Positions 1-9,049 of a stretch of DNA of 64,000 bases are shown here, piece by piece (within the stretch, counting starts at the first letter, position 1; each line of letters starts with the position of its first letter). This stretch comes from Thiomonas arsenitoxydans (GTDB lineage Bacteria; Pseudomonadota; Gammaproteobacteria; Burkholderiales; Burkholderiaceae_C). The stretch is taken from assembly GCF_000253115.1 (NCBI RefSeq), contig NC_014145.1, forward strand, positions 1,054,001-1,118,000, written 5' to 3'. A program made the position numbers and the translations under genes. The notes beneath the pieces are model-generated. The model saw only the letters and a program-made list of their open reading frames with translations. It had not been told where the DNA came from and ran no database searches.

Positions 1-697
1 GGCCGCCGCGCGCCTTGCCCACCAGCCCCAGCGCCAGGGCGTTGAACAGCCGGATCATGCCGGCATGTTCGAGAAACGCGCCGAACAGAATGAACAGAAA
101 GATGTAGGTCGCCGACACCAGGGTGGGAATGCCGTAGATGCCCTCGGTGCCGAGATAGAGCTGACCGATGATCTGGTCGAGCCCGTAGCCGCGGTGGCTG
201 ATGGCATCAGGCAGGTACTGGCCGAACAGGCCGTAGAGCAAAAAGGCCGCGCATACCAGCGGCAGCGCCAAGCCCAGGCTGCGCCGGGCCGCCTCGAACA
301 GCAACACCACCACCGCGGCGCCGACCCAGAGGTCTGACAGCGTCGGGTCGCCGCTGCGCTGAATCAGGTCGGCTTCGAAAAACCAGTGATACAGCCCGAG
401 CCCGAAAGCGGCTGCGCCCAGCAACCAGTCGAACCACGGAATGCGGTGCATCCAGCTCCCGCGCTTGAGCGCCGGCACGACCCAGAACACCAGCAACATC
501 AGAAAGCCCACATGCAGCGAGCGCATCACCAGGCTCGACAGCGGGTGGAAGGCGGCTACGACGAGCTGATAGGCCGAAAACGCCAGCGCCGCGGCCATGA
601 CGCTGCGCTGGGCAAGGCCGGATAAGCTGCGCTGGTGGCCGCTGTCGGCGTGCGGCTCGGAGGAGGTGTGGATCAGGTCGTCGGCGGTGGTGCTCAT
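1..697 (-). CDS. TRAP transporter fused permease, TAXI family (N-terminal part)
   Basis: Partial gene; it starts at ATG 697 and runs off base 1 after 232 codons. The translation (MSTTADDLIH...) has a short polar N-terminus followed by several strongly hydrophobic segments and resembles the N-terminal half of the fused 4TM/12TM TRAP permeases. These use an ion gradient to import substrate delivered by a periplasmic TAXI receptor. The receptor gene lies directly upstream on the same strand with about a 100-base gap, which supports the pairing. The substrate cannot be deduced; dicarboxylates or amino acids are common for the family. A different frame on the same strand (207-743) is a shadow. Confidence 0.8.
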   Translation of the reverse strand, partial: MSTTADDLIHTSSEPHADSGHQRSLSGLAQRSVMAAALAFSAYQLVVAAFHPLSSLVMRSLHVGFLMLLVFWVVPALKRGSWMHRIPWFDWLLGAAAFGLGLYHWFFEADLIQRSGDPTLSDLWVGAAVVVLLFEAARRSLGLALPLVCAAFLLYGLFGQYLPDAISHRGYGLDQIIGQLYLGTEGIYGIPTLVSATYIFLFILFGAFLEHAGMIRLFNALALGLVGKARGG

Positions 698-797
698 GGC
701 TGGAATCCGAGGCGCGTGAAGGCCGCTCGTGGCGGCGCCACACGATGGATGAGACGGCCCATGCAGGCGGGCCGAGGCGAAAAAGCCTTGCTGGGGT

Positions 798-1778
798 TTA
801 CTTCAACACACCCGCTTCGCGGTAGTACTTGGCCGCGCCGGGGTGCAGCGGCACGGGCGAGTTCAGCGGCGCGTCCTTGAGGCTGATGCCTTTGGCCGCG
901 GCATGCCCCGCCACGAGTTCGGGCAGGTGGGTGAACATCGCCTTGGTCATCTGATAGACCATCTCTTCGCTCAGCCCTTCGCGGGTGACGAGGAAGTTCT
1001 GGATGCGCGCCGTCGGCACCGCGGAGGTCTGGCCTTCATAAGTGTTTGCCGGAATGACCCCGCTTTGATAGGCCGGATCGCCCACCTTGGCGATGATGTC
1101 GGCAGGCACGGGAACCACCACGATTTTTTGAGACGCAGCCAGATCACGCAACGAAGACACGCCCAGCCCTGCCGATTGCAGCGTGGCGTCGAGCTGGCGG
1201 TTTTTCATCAGTTCCACCGACTCACCGAAAGGCAGGTATTCCACCTTGGAAAAATCTTTGTAGCTCAGCCCGGCAGCCTTGATCAAGGCGCGAGCGTTGA
1301 GTTCGGTGCCGCTCTTGGGTGCGCCCACCGAAATACTCTTGCCTTTCAGATCGGCCAAGGTTTTGATGCCCGAATCTTCGCGCGCCACGATCTGCACATA
1401 GTTGGAATAGATCGCCGCCAGGGTGCGCAGTTTTTTCAGCGGGACTTTGAACCCGGCGTCGGCCTCTCCTTTCCAGGCGTCCGACAGCGAATCGCCCAGC
1501 GAGAAACCCAGCTCGGCGCGGCCTGCTTCAAGCAGATTGAGGTTTTCCACCGAACCCTTGGTCGCCTGGACTGAACTCTTGGCCGCAGGTATAGCCTTGG
1601 TGTAGATCTGAGAGAGCGCAACGCCCAGCGGGTAGTACACGCCGCTGGTGCCGCCGGTGGCGATGGTGAGGTACTCGGCCGCAAACGCAGGGCGCAGGGC
1701 AAGAGGGGAGAGCAAAGCGGCGCCGCCAGCGAGCGCAAGAACGCGGCGGCGAGCGGGGGAGGTGGGGCTGCGAGTCAT
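798..1778 (-). CDS. TAXI-family TRAP transporter solute-binding protein
   Basis: Periplasmic receptor of 326 residues that presents substrate to the fused TRAP permease encoded next. The N-terminus has an RRRVLAL stretch at residues 10-16 followed by a hydrophobic core and an AFAA cleavage site, so export could be by Sec or Tat. The mature start 'AEYLTIATGGTSGVYYPLG' is the hallmark opening of TAXI (TRAP-associated extracytoplasmic immunogenic) proteins. I chose ATG 1778 because GGAGAT lies just upstream and the signal peptide begins there; a longer reading from 1844 only adds residues without family character. The ligand is unknown. Confidence 0.88.
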   Translation of the reverse strand: MTRSPTSPARRRVLALAGGAALLSPLALRPAFAAEYLTIATGGTSGVYYPLGVALSQIYTKAIPAAKSSVQATKGSVENLNLLEAGRAELGFSLGDSLSDAWKGEADAGFKVPLKKLRTLAAIYSNYVQIVAREDSGIKTLADLKGKSISVGAPKSGTELNARALIKAAGLSYKDFSKVEYLPFGESVELMKNRQLDATLQSAGLGVSSLRDLAASQKIVVVPVPADIIAKVGDPAYQSGVIPANTYEGQTSAVPTARIQNFLVTREGLSEEMVYQMTKAMFTHLPELVAGHAAAKGISLKDAPLNSPVPLHPGAAKYYREAGVLK

Positions 1779-1857
1779 GATCGATCTCCGTGGCTGTGTT
1801 GTTACAAACGGAAACGATGCTAATGCCTCTGGGGCCAAATGCAATTGGGCAATGACC

Positions 1858-2622
1858 TCAGAGAATCTTGGACAGGAACTGCCGCGTGCGCTCGTGCTGC
1901 GGCGCGCCGAAAAACTGCTCCGGCGGCGCCGATTCGATGATTTTTCCCTGGTGCATCATCACCACGCGGTCGGCCACTTCGCGGGCAAAGCCCATTTCGT
2001 GGGTGACGACCACCATGGTCATGCCGTCGCGCGCGAGCGATTTCATGACGTCGAGCACTTCGCCGACCAGTTCGGGGTCGAGTGCGGAGGTCGGTTCGTC
2101 GAACAGCATGAGCTTGGGGCTCATGGCCAGCGCACGGGCGATGGCGACGCGCTGCTGCTGGCCGCCCGAGAGCTGGTTGGGATAGGCGCTGCCGCGATCG
2201 GCCAGCCCGACGCGGGCGAGCAGCTCGCGGGCACGCTCGGTGGCTTGCGCCTTGGGCATTTTGCGCACGAGCATGGGCGCTTCGATGATGTTCTCCAGCG
2301 CGGTCATGTGGCCGAACAGATTGAAGCGCTGAAACACCATGCCGACTTCGGCGCGGTGGCGGCAGATGTCGCGGTCGTGCAACTCGTGCAGCCGTTCGCC
2401 GATCTGGCGATAGCCGACCAACTCGCCATCGACCAGCAGACGGCCGGCATCGATTTTTTCCAGGTGGTTGATGCAGCGCAGAAAAGTGGATTTGCCCGAG
2501 CCCGATGCACCCAACAGGCAGACCACTTCGCCACGCGCGACCTCCATCGAAATGCCCTTGAGCACCTCGACGGAGCCGAAGCGTTTGTGCACGCCTTCGG
2601 CCTTGACCATGGGCTGGTTCAT
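1858..2622 (-). CDS. Polar amino-acid ABC transporter ATP-binding protein (GlnQ/HisP type)
   Basis: Cytoplasmic ATPase of 254 residues that powers amino-acid import. Walker [10 protein letters not shown] is at residues 38-46, the signature [10 protein letters not shown] at 151-160 and Walker [13 protein letters not shown] from 171. The H-loop follows in [10 protein letters not shown]. The length matches the GlnQ/HisP family. Its ATG overlaps the stop of the permease gene by four bases (ATGA), so the two are translationally coupled. It is the last gene of an SBP-SBP-permease-ATPase operon. The exact amino acid cannot be read from the ATPase; basic or polar amino acids are typical. Confidence 0.92.
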   Translation of the reverse strand: MNQPMVKAEGVHKRFGSVEVLKGISMEVARGEVVCLLGASGSGKSTFLRCINHLEKIDAGRLLVDGELVGYRQIGERLHELHDRDICRHRAEVGMVFQRFNLFGHMTALENIIEAPMLVRKMPKAQATERARELLARVGLADRGSAYPNQLSGGQQQRVAIARALAMSPKLMLFDEPTSALDPELVGEVLDVMKSLARDGMTMVVVTHEMGFAREVADRVVMMHQGKIIESAPPEQFFGAPQHERTRQFLSKIL

Positions 2623-3509
2623 TGGGCACCCTCGTTGTTTGCTCCCCGTCCGAAGGCGAGCTGGCGCAGACGCTGCAATGGCGTGGGGGCCAGTTGACGG
2701 GTGGCGCTGCGGCCGAAATGGCGTTCGATGTAGAACTGCCCGATCGACAGCAACGTGGTCACGATCAGGTACCAGATGCTGGCCACCAGCAGCAGCGGAA
2801 TGGTGCGGTAGTTCACGGAGTAGATGAGTTGCGCCGAATACAGCAAATCGCTCACGGCGATCACGCTGACCAGCGAGGTGGTCTTGAGCATCGAGATCGC
2901 CTCGTTGCCGGTGGGCGGCACGATGACCCGCATGGCTTGCGGCAGCACCACGCGTCGCATGATCTGCAACCGCGACATGCCCAGGGCGGCCCCGGCCTCG
3001 CTCTGGCCTTCGTCCACCGACAGAATGCCCGCGCGCACGATCTCGGCCATGTAAGCGCCTTCGTTGAGGCCTAGCGCCAGAATGGCGGCGACGAAGGGGG
3101 TGATCAGGTTGTTGGCATCGAAACTCCAGGAGCCAAAGCCGATATTGGGGTAGAGCGCGGTGATGTTGAACCAGAACAGAATCTGCACCAGCACCGGGGT
3201 ACCGCGGAACAGCCAGATGTAGAACCAGCTCGCCTTCGAGACCATCGGGTTGTGCGAAAGGCGCATGACCGCCAGCAGCACGCCCAGCGCCACGCCGATG
3301 ACCATCGAAATCACGGTGAGTTCGAGAGTGAGCAGCAAACCGTGCAGGATGCGCACAGAGAAGAAATATTCACCGACGACCGACCACTCGAAGCGCGGGT
3401 TGGTCGTCAATGAGTAGGCCGTGGCTAGGAGAAGCACAAAAACAGCGGCGGCGGCCACCCAGCGGCCGGGATGTCGGGCCGGGATGGCTTGAATGTCGTC
3501 AGGTCGCAT
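2619..3509 (-). CDS. Polar amino-acid ABC transporter permease (HisM/GltK family)
   Basis: Inner-membrane permease of 296 residues with an N-terminal membrane helix and a typical His/Glu/Gln/Arg permease domain. The EAA loop is visible as '[24 protein letters not shown]' (in part). I took ATG 3509 (MRPDDIQA) as start because the open frame upstream only reaches a GTG at 3551 inside the intergenic space. The gene overlaps the ATPase start by four bases. It is the only permease in this operon, so it probably forms a homodimer, whereas two different binding proteins are encoded upstream. Confidence 0.9.
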   Translation of the reverse strand: MRPDDIQAIPARHPGRWVAAAAVFVLLLATAYSLTTNPRFEWSVVGEYFFSVRILHGLLLTLELTVISMVIGVALGVLLAVMRLSHNPMVSKASWFYIWLFRGTPVLVQILFWFNITALYPNIGFGSWSFDANNLITPFVAAILALGLNEGAYMAEIVRAGILSVDEGQSEAGAALGMSRLQIMRRVVLPQAMRVIVPPTGNEAISMLKTTSLVSVIAVSDLLYSAQLIYSVNYRTIPLLLVASIWYLIVTTLLSIGQFYIERHFGRSATRQLAPTPLQRLRQLAFGRGANNEGAQ

Positions 3510-3566
3510 GGAATGGAACCGATCAGGCGACCCGCTGTGGCGCGCGGTCACAGCGGGGGATTGAAC

Positions 3567-4436
3567 TTACTGCACGGCAGGGTTGATTTCAGGCGTGGTG
3601 ATCGCACCCTGCTCAGCGCCCCACTTTTTCAGGATTTTGGTGTACTCGCCATCGGCCATGACCGCCTTGACCGCCTGCAGCACCGGCTCGGCCAGGCCGC
3701 TGTTCTTGGGAATGACAATGCCGTAGGGCGCGGAGTTGTAGGGCACACCCGAAAGCTTGAACTTGCCGCGCGATTCCTTGACGATCCACGCCGCCACCGG
3801 AGAGTCGGCCATGCACACTTGCGCGCGGCCGCTGTCCATAGCCAGGCTGGCGGCGTTTTGGTCGGGATAGAACTGCACGTCCACGCCTTTCTTGCCCGCA
3901 GCCTTGCATTCCTGGTTCTGCTTGGTGGCGTCTTCGGATTGAATCGTGCCCTTGGTCACAGCCACGCTCAGTCCGCACAAATCTCCCAACGAGGCAACCG
4001 CGGGGCCACCCTTGGCCTTGACGTAAAAGGAGGTGCCAGCAGTGAAATAACTGACGAAGTCCATCACCTCCTCGCGCTTTTTGGTGATGGTGAAAGACGA
4101 CATGCTCAAGTCATACCTGTCCGATTGCAGCCCAGGAATGATGGTGTCAAAACCAGCTTGGACAAACTTGGCCTTGACGCCCAGTTTTTTTGCAATGGCG
4201 TTGGCCAGATCGATGTCGAGGCCGATCATGGTCTTGCCGTCATTGGCGATGAACTCCATGGGCGCGTAGGCGGCATTGAAGGCAAAGGTCAATTCGCCTT
4301 GCTGCTTGTACTTGGCGGGCAGGGCGATCGTGGCCGCCGCAGCCGAAGAGGCCAGGGTCATGCCGATTGCGATTGCGCTAAGGGCGGCCAAGCCGCAGCG
4401 GAGAGAGGCGAAGCCTCGGAGAACGCGAATCATCAT
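3567..4436 (-). CDS. Amino-acid ABC transporter substrate-binding protein, copy 1
   Basis: Periplasmic binding protein of 289 residues, SBP family 3. The signal peptide ends near ASSAAAA and is followed by 'TIALPAKYKQQGELTFAFN'. The ligand-lobe pattern 'AAYAPMEFIANDGKTMIGLDIDL' is characteristic of polar amino-acid receptors. Two adjacent ATGs occur (4436 and 4433); AGGA lies seven bases before 4436. It is directly upstream of the permease gene and is a close paralog of the next gene upstream (4591-5457), with near-identical blocks around 'MSSFTITKKREEV' and 'IPKNSGLAEPVLQA'. The pair looks like a tandem duplication. Confidence 0.9.
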   Translation of the reverse strand: MMIRVLRGFASLRCGLAALSAIAIGMTLASSAAAATIALPAKYKQQGELTFAFNAAYAPMEFIANDGKTMIGLDIDLANAIAKKLGVKAKFVQAGFDTIIPGLQSDRYDLSMSSFTITKKREEVMDFVSYFTAGTSFYVKAKGGPAVASLGDLCGLSVAVTKGTIQSEDATKQNQECKAAGKKGVDVQFYPDQNAASLAMDSGRAQVCMADSPVAAWIVKESRGKFKLSGVPYNSAPYGIVIPKNSGLAEPVLQAVKAVMADGEYTKILKKWGAEQGAITTPEINPAVQ

Positions 4437-4590
4437 TCGATTCCTAAACTGATGGGGATAAGAGAGGAAGACCCAGGACGAGCAAGCGCCGATACGGTTG
4501 CAGCCCTGCCCCAGGTTGGCTTCTTTTGCCGCCCGGGCGCAGGGCACCAAGTCTTATCAGGTCGACTACATAGCTTGGCTGCGAGGGTGC

Positions 4591-5457
4591 TTACTGCACG
4601 GCCGGGTTGATGGCGGGGTCTTTGATGCCGCCCTGGGTGATGCCCCATTTGTGCAGGATCTTGGCGTATTCGCCGCTGGCGATCACTTCCTTGAGGGCTT
4701 GCAATACCGGCTCGGCCAGGCCGCTGTTCTTCGGAATCGCAATGCCATAGGGCGCGGAGTTGTAGGACTCGCCGGTCAGCTTGAACTGGCCGCGAGACTC
4801 CTCAACGATCCAGGCCGCCACCGGCGAGTCGGCCATGCCCACTTGTGCGCGGCCGCTGACGATGGCGAGGTTGGCGCCGTTCTGGTCGGGGAACACCGAC
4901 ACCGTCACGGCCTTCTTGCCGGCGGCCACGCATTCTTGGCTCTGCTTGGCGGCGTCTGCGGCCTGGGTCGTGCCTTTTTCCACGGCCACGGACATGCCGC
5001 ACAGATCGGCCAGCCCATTGACCTTGGGGCCGCCCTTGCCCTTGACGTAGAACGAGGTGCCCGCCGTCATATAGCTGACGAAGTCGACGACTTCTTCACG
5101 CTTCTTGGTGATGGTGAAGGACGACATGCTCATGTCGTACTTGCCCGACTGCAGTGCCGGAATGATGCTGTCGAAACTGGCGTTGATGAAATCGGCCTTC
5201 ACGCCGAGCTTCTTGGCGATGGCCTTGCCCAGATCGACGTCGGCGCCGACGACGGTCTTGCCGTCCTTGGCGATGAATTCCATCGGCGCATAGGTGGCGT
5301 CGGCAGCGATGGTCAGGTGGCCTTGTTCCTTGTATTTCTGCGGCAGGGCGATGGGGGTTGCAGATGCGCTGGCGCAGAAAACCGCGCACAGCGCCACGGA
5401 ACCCGCCAGCGCGCCCAGACGGCGCGGCGATGCGAGCTTGCGAAGAGTGAACGTCAT
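4591..5457 (-). CDS. Amino-acid ABC transporter substrate-binding protein, copy 2
   Basis: Periplasmic SBP family 3 protein of 288 residues and the first gene of the amino-acid ABC operon. AAGGA lies eight bases before ATG 5457, and the signal peptide ends at ASASA. It shares length, cysteine positions and most sequence blocks with copy 1. Differences are concentrated in patches such as 'DATYAPMEFIAKDGKTVVGADVDL', which may mean altered ligand preference. The 154-base gap between the copies has no clear terminator, so both may be expressed from one promoter upstream of 5457. Confidence 0.9.
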   Translation of the reverse strand: MTFTLRKLASPRRLGALAGSVALCAVFCASASATPIALPQKYKEQGHLTIAADATYAPMEFIAKDGKTVVGADVDLGKAIAKKLGVKADFINASFDSIIPALQSGKYDMSMSSFTITKKREEVVDFVSYMTAGTSFYVKGKGGPKVNGLADLCGMSVAVEKGTTQAADAAKQSQECVAAGKKAVTVSVFPDQNGANLAIVSGRAQVGMADSPVAAWIVEESRGQFKLTGESYNSAPYGIAIPKNSGLAEPVLQALKEVIASGEYAKILHKWGITQGGIKDPAINPAVQ

Positions 5458-5593
5458 GATTTTTTCCTTAAGAGGTGTGAACTGCGATGTTTTGATGTTC
5501 GCCAGCGATGGCAGGCGGCCCAGGATGCTCTCGAAGCAGAACGAATAGCCCCTGTTTTGCTGCGACATTTCGCGTCCGGTCACGCATGGTATT

Positions 5594-5620
5594 AAAAAAA
5601 CCGGAGCTTTCGGTCGCTCC
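5594..5620 (-). terminator. Probable intrinsic terminator of the kinase/regulator operon
   Basis: Read on the minus strand, a GGAGC/GCTCC stem with an eight-base loop is followed within two bases by seven T residues. It lies about 80 bases past the end of the histidine kinase gene and in front of the binding-protein operon. The stem is short, so the call is moderate. Confidence 0.5.
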
Positions 5621-5700
5621 AATGGGAGGTTCTGAAGGCAGGCACGGGCCAAGCAAGTATTGCGCCAGTCTTGCGCGCGGCGGCAACGGCGGCGCCGCGC

Positions 5701-6786
5701 TCAGGGCTTGCGTCCGAGCCAGATTTCGAAGCAGGTGCCGCCGCCAGCGCGGGGCAGGCAGCGGGCATCGCCACCATGCTGGCGGGCGATGCGGCGCACC
5801 AGGGCCAGGCCCAGCCCGGTGCCTTCGCCGCGCCCGGACAAGCGCTCGAAAGGCTCGAAAATGCGCTGCGCATCGGCCGGGGGAATGCCTGGCCCCTGGT
5901 CGCAGACGCGGATGATGCCGCCGCCCTGCACCGCGGTCAGGCTGACTTGCGGCGCGGCGCCCGGCGCGTGGCGCTGGGCGTTGTCGAGCAGGTTGCGCAC
6001 GGCGCGGCGCAGCAGGCGTTCGTCGCCTTGCAGGGTGATCCAGTCGCCGTGCACTTCAACGTCGAAACGTGCGGCTTCTTCGGCCAGTAGGGCGAGCAGG
6101 TCCAGTTCTTCGAGTTGCAGGGTTTGTCCGGTCGCGGCATCGAGTCGGCTGGAGAGCAGGATGTCGTCGATCAGCGCATCGAGCTCGGCGAGATCGTGCT
6201 TGGCAGCCCGCGCGGCGACATCGCGCGCAGCGGCGGGCACGGGGGTGGACAGCGTTTCCAGGCTGAGACGCAGCCGCGTGAGCGGGGTGCGCAGTTCGTG
6301 CGAGGTGTAGGCCAGCAGCGATTTGTGGCTCTGCATCAGCGATTCAATTCGCCCGGCGGCGGTGTTGAAGCTCTGCGCGAGTTGCGCCACTTCGTCGCGG
6401 CCTTGCACGGGCACGCGCGCGCTCAGGTCGCCGCCGCCCCAGGCTCGCACGCCCTGCTGGAGATTTTCCAGCCGCCGGGTCAGCCGCCGCATGATGGGGT
6501 AAGTGACCAGGCTGAGCAGAATGGCGGTGACCACGGTGCCGAAGAAGGGCGACATCAGCAGATGCCGCCAGGGCGAGGGCGGGCCGATGCCGTGTTGCAG
6601 CATGAAGGCGCGGAAGACTTCGCGCCGGAACTGGGCCCGCTGCGGATCCATCTCGAACACCCAGTGAAACACCAGGGCGGAAACGAGCGCCTGCACCAGC
6701 AGCGCCAGAATCAGGGCGATCCACAGCCGCTTCCAGAGTTTGGCCTGCCTGGGCGCGTCGGGCGGCATGGGTGAAGCCGAGGCCAT
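5701..6786 (-). CDS. Two-component sensor histidine kinase (CpxA/EnvZ-like)
   Basis: Inner-membrane sensor kinase of 361 residues. Two membrane helices (about residues 21-42 and 80-100) enclose a short periplasmic loop of about 40 residues. A HAMP domain follows, then the HisKA box 'YTSHELRTPLTRLR' with the phospho-accepting His163, and an HATPase domain with N box 'LLDNAQRH', G1 'DQGPGIP' and G2 'GEGTGLGLALV'. The start ATG 6786 is two bases beyond the regulator stop, so the pair is co-translated. With a Spy/CpxP-like gene just upstream, an envelope-stress role is likely, but the ligand is unknown. Confidence 0.9.
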   Translation of the reverse strand: MASASPMPPDAPRQAKLWKRLWIALILALLVQALVSALVFHWVFEMDPQRAQFRREVFRAFMLQHGIGPPSPWRHLLMSPFFGTVVTAILLSLVTYPIMRRLTRRLENLQQGVRAWGGGDLSARVPVQGRDEVAQLAQSFNTAAGRIESLMQSHKSLLAYTSHELRTPLTRLRLSLETLSTPVPAAARDVAARAAKHDLAELDALIDDILLSSRLDAATGQTLQLEELDLLALLAEEAARFDVEVHGDWITLQGDERLLRRAVRNLLDNAQRHAPGAAPQVSLTAVQGGGIIRVCDQGPGIPPADAQRIFEPFERLSGRGEGTGLGLALVRRIARQHGGDARCLPRAGGGTCFEIWLGRKP

Positions 6787-6788
6787 AT

Positions 6789-7535
6789 TCAGATGCCGTC
6801 CTGCGATTTGGTGAACACATAACCCGCGCCGCGCAGGGTGAGAATGCGGCGGGGGTGGCGCGGATCGTCTTCGATCGCGGCGCGGATGCGGCTGATATGC
6901 ACGTCGATGGAGCGGTCGAAGGCTTCGAGCGATTCCCCCTTGACGGCGCCCAGCAGGAACTCGCGCGTCAGCACCCGGCCCGGATGGCGCGCGAGCACTT
7001 GCAGCAGATCGAACTGGTAGGCCGTCATCGGCCGGTCTTCTCCATCGATGCGTGCCTGACGGGCGGCAGGGTCGATATCGAGTCGCCCGAAGCGCAGGAT
7101 TTGTTCGGCCTGCGGATCGCGCGGAGACAGACTGCCCGCGCGGCGGCGGGTAATGGCGCGCAGCCGCGCCAGCAACTCGCGCGGCTCGAACGGTTTGGTG
7201 AGATAGTCGTCGGCGCCGATCTCCAGCCCGACCACGCGGTCGAACGGGTCGCCGCGCGCCGTCAGCATGAGCACGGGCAGATCGCTGTGCGTGCGCAGGC
7301 GGCGGCAGATGTCGAGGCCGTCACCGTCGGGCAGCATGAGGTCGAGTACGAGCGCGTCGAAACCCAGTGCGTCACCGCGCCGCGGGTTGAGTTCGCCCTC
7401 GGCCTGCGCGGCATTGGCCGCATGCGTCACCTGCCAGCCGGCGCTCTGCAGGAAGTCGCTGACCTGTTGGGCCAGCCGGAGGTCGTCTTCAACCAGCAGC
7501 AGCTGGCTAGGGGAGGTGCGGGTTTGCGGGGTCAT
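6789..7535 (-). CDS. OmpR/PhoB-family response regulator (CpxR-like)
   Basis: Cytoplasmic DNA-binding regulator of 248 residues. The receiver domain shows the acidic pair E16-D17-D18, the phospho-acceptor D65 in 'LVLDLMLPDGDG', the conserved T in 'VLMLTARG' and K in 'DYLTKPF'. The C-terminal winged helix carries 'RSIDVHISRIRAAIEDDP' and 'ILTLRGAGYVF'. I chose ATG 7535, where the receiver alignment begins; the longer reading to 7559 adds eight residues. It is followed immediately by its kinase and preceded at 84 bases by a Spy/CpxP-like gene, the arrangement seen in Cpx-type systems. Confidence 0.92.
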   Translation of the reverse strand: MTPQTRTSPSQLLLVEDDLRLAQQVSDFLQSAGWQVTHAANAAQAEGELNPRRGDALGFDALVLDLMLPDGDGLDICRRLRTHSDLPVLMLTARGDPFDRVVGLEIGADDYLTKPFEPRELLARLRAITRRRAGSLSPRDPQAEQILRFGRLDIDPAARQARIDGEDRPMTAYQFDLLQVLARHPGRVLTREFLLGAVKGESLEAFDRSIDVHISRIRAAIEDDPRHPRRILTLRGAGYVFTKSQDGI

Positions 7536-7618
7536 GGGAAATCCCGTTGAGCAAAACAAAGTTTCAGTAAAAACAGACAGGCCGCGGCAAGCGGCCTGCG
7601 CCCCTCTGTGAAGAAACC

Positions 7619-8191
7619 TTATTGCATCATGCCAGGGCCCATGCCGTGGCCGTGACGATGTTCCATGCGATCCATGCGGTGCTCCATCATGGCGTAGAGC
7701 TTGGCGCGTTGCTCGGGGGTGAGGATTTGCGCCATTTCGTACTGCGTCTGTGTGCGGTTGCGCGAGAGCTGGTTGGCCAGGGCCATCTGCTTGTCGCGCA
7801 AAGCTTCCAGTGCACCGCGATCGATCTGCGGCGCGGCCAGCAGCTTCATGCGCTGCTGCATCAGACCGCGCATTTGCTCCATTTCCGGACGGGCTTTTTC
7901 CCAGGATTGTTTTTGCAGCGCGCGCATTTTTTCACTTTGCTCCGGGCTGACGCCAGCTTTGGAGAGCATGCGCTCCATGCCGCGTTCGCCATGTTTGCCG
8001 GGGCCACAATGGCCCATTTTTCCCCCCATGCCGCCGTGCTGCATGGGGGCATCGGGCGGCGGGGTTTGCGCGCTGGCCAGCGCGGCGTGGCTGGCCACGG
8101 CGACGACGACTGCGGCACTGACCATGCCCAGAGTGCGGCGCAGCCGCGACACCTTGGCGGACATAGAAGGAGAAGAGGTTTGAGGATTCAT
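7619..8191 (-). CDS. Periplasmic Spy/CpxP-family (LTXXQ) protein
   Basis: A 190-residue exported protein with a signal peptide ending near ALASAQ. It then has a His/Gly/Met-rich stretch (residues about 50-72), a long helical middle with Met/Gln/Glu repeats, and the family motif in 'QILTPEQRAKLYAM'. The C-terminus is again rich in His and Met ('MEHRMDRMEHRHGHGMGPG'). Spy and CpxP are periplasmic chaperone/antagonist proteins linked to envelope stress. The Met/His-rich ends suggest metal contact, which is inference. Start ATG 8191 has AAGGA upstream. It stands next to a CpxR/CpxA-like pair and could be its target or modulator. Confidence 0.8.
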   Translation of the reverse strand: MNPQTSSPSMSAKVSRLRRTLGMVSAAVVVAVASHAALASAQTPPPDAPMQHGGMGGKMGHCGPGKHGERGMERMLSKAGVSPEQSEKMRALQKQSWEKARPEMEQMRGLMQQRMKLLAAPQIDRGALEALRDKQMALANQLSRNRTQTQYEMAQILTPEQRAKLYAMMEHRMDRMEHRHGHGMGPGMMQ

Positions 8192-8299
8192 GGCGGTCCT
8201 TGAGAAGGAAGTGACGATGAATCCATTTTGCGAGGCGGCGATTGCCCGCAAGTCTCGCGGGGGTGAAGATATGTAAAGCTGCGAGGCCTTGCGCCGCGC

Positions 8300-8569
8300 T
8301 TACTCGCCTTCGCCAAACTTGTCGTCGAACAGCGCCTGCACTGCGTCGAGGGCGATATCGGCCTGATCGCCTTCGGCTTCGACCGTGACGGTGGAGCCGA
8401 TGCCCGCCGCCAGCATCATCACCCCCATGATGCTTTTCGCGTTGACGCGACGCGCGCCCTTGGAAATGAAAATGTCGCAGGGAAACTGTCCCGCGAGCTT
8501 GGTGAGCTTGGCCGATGCGCGGGCGTGCAAACCCAGCTTATTGCTGACTTGAATGATGCGTTGCGGCAT
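8300..8569 (-). CDS. ptsH: Phosphocarrier protein HPr
   Basis: Complete 89-residue HPr. The phosphorylation site His15 is in 'KLGLHARASAKL' and Ser46 in 'AKSIMGVMML', the position phosphorylated by HPr kinase in many bacteria. HPr shuttles phosphate from enzyme I to EIIA proteins; in Burkholderiales this set is mainly regulatory. Its first 32 bases lie inside the 3' end of the EIIA gene, in a different frame. No enzyme I gene follows: the next gene on this strand is the Spy-like one. Confidence 0.93.
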   Translation of the reverse strand: MPQRIIQVSNKLGLHARASAKLTKLAGQFPCDIFISKGARRVNAKSIMGVMMLAAGIGSTVTVEAEGDQADIALDAVQALFDDKFGEGE

Positions 8570-8999
8570 GAGAAGGACTGCGGAGGGACTGTTGTTGTGG
8601 GGCGTCTGCGGAAACCTGAACCACGCCCTGAACGGCGCCAGCCGTCGCGCGGGCGGCCAGACCGTCGAGCGACTCAGCCTGATAGCACACCGACCGCAGC
8701 AGCATGGGCAGGTTCACCCCGGCCACGATCTTGAGCTTGAGGTCGCCCGCCAGCTCGGACAGTCGCAGCGCGATATTGCTCGGCGTGGCGCCGAAAACGT
8801 CGACCAGCACCAGGGCGCTGCCATCTGCCGCGGCCTGGCGCAGCGCGGGCAGGGCGGCCTGCGCCGTGTCTTCGACCACGGCGTCGGGCGCCACGTCGAA
8901 AGCCAGCAACTTTTGCGGACATCCGGCGTACACATGGCTGGCGCATTCTTTCAAGGCGCTGGCGAGCGGGGCGTGGGCAATGATGAATAGACCGGGCAT
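8538..8999 (-). CDS. PTS EIIA component, mannose (EIIA-Man) family
   Basis: Cytoplasmic 153-residue protein. The opening 'MPGLFIIAHAPLASAL' places the active-site His9 where EIIA-Man proteins carry it. The 'VLVDVFGATPSN' block is the family's second signature. The last 25 or so residues (from 'SADAPQQQ') are low-complexity and overlap the start of ptsH by 32 bases, so the tail may exist only because of that overlap. No EIIB, EIIC or EIID genes are nearby, which fits a regulatory rather than sugar-transport role. Confidence 0.88.
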   Translation of the reverse strand: MPGLFIIAHAPLASALKECASHVYAGCPQKLLAFDVAPDAVVEDTAQAALPALRQAAADGSALVLVDVFGATPSNIALRLSELAGDLKLKIVAGVNLPMLLRSVCYQAESLDGLAARATAGAVQGVVQVSADAPQQQSLRSPSHAATHHSSQQ

Positions 9000-9049
9000 A
9001 CGAACCTTACCGGCGAGTGAACCTGCTTTGCATGATAGGTCGCTGGTTT

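Noticed and set aside
207..743. 178-codon minus-strand frame near the left edge
   Set aside because: The overlapping frame from ATG 697 encodes the hydrophobic TRAP permease and explains the region; this one is Arg-rich and lacks motifs.
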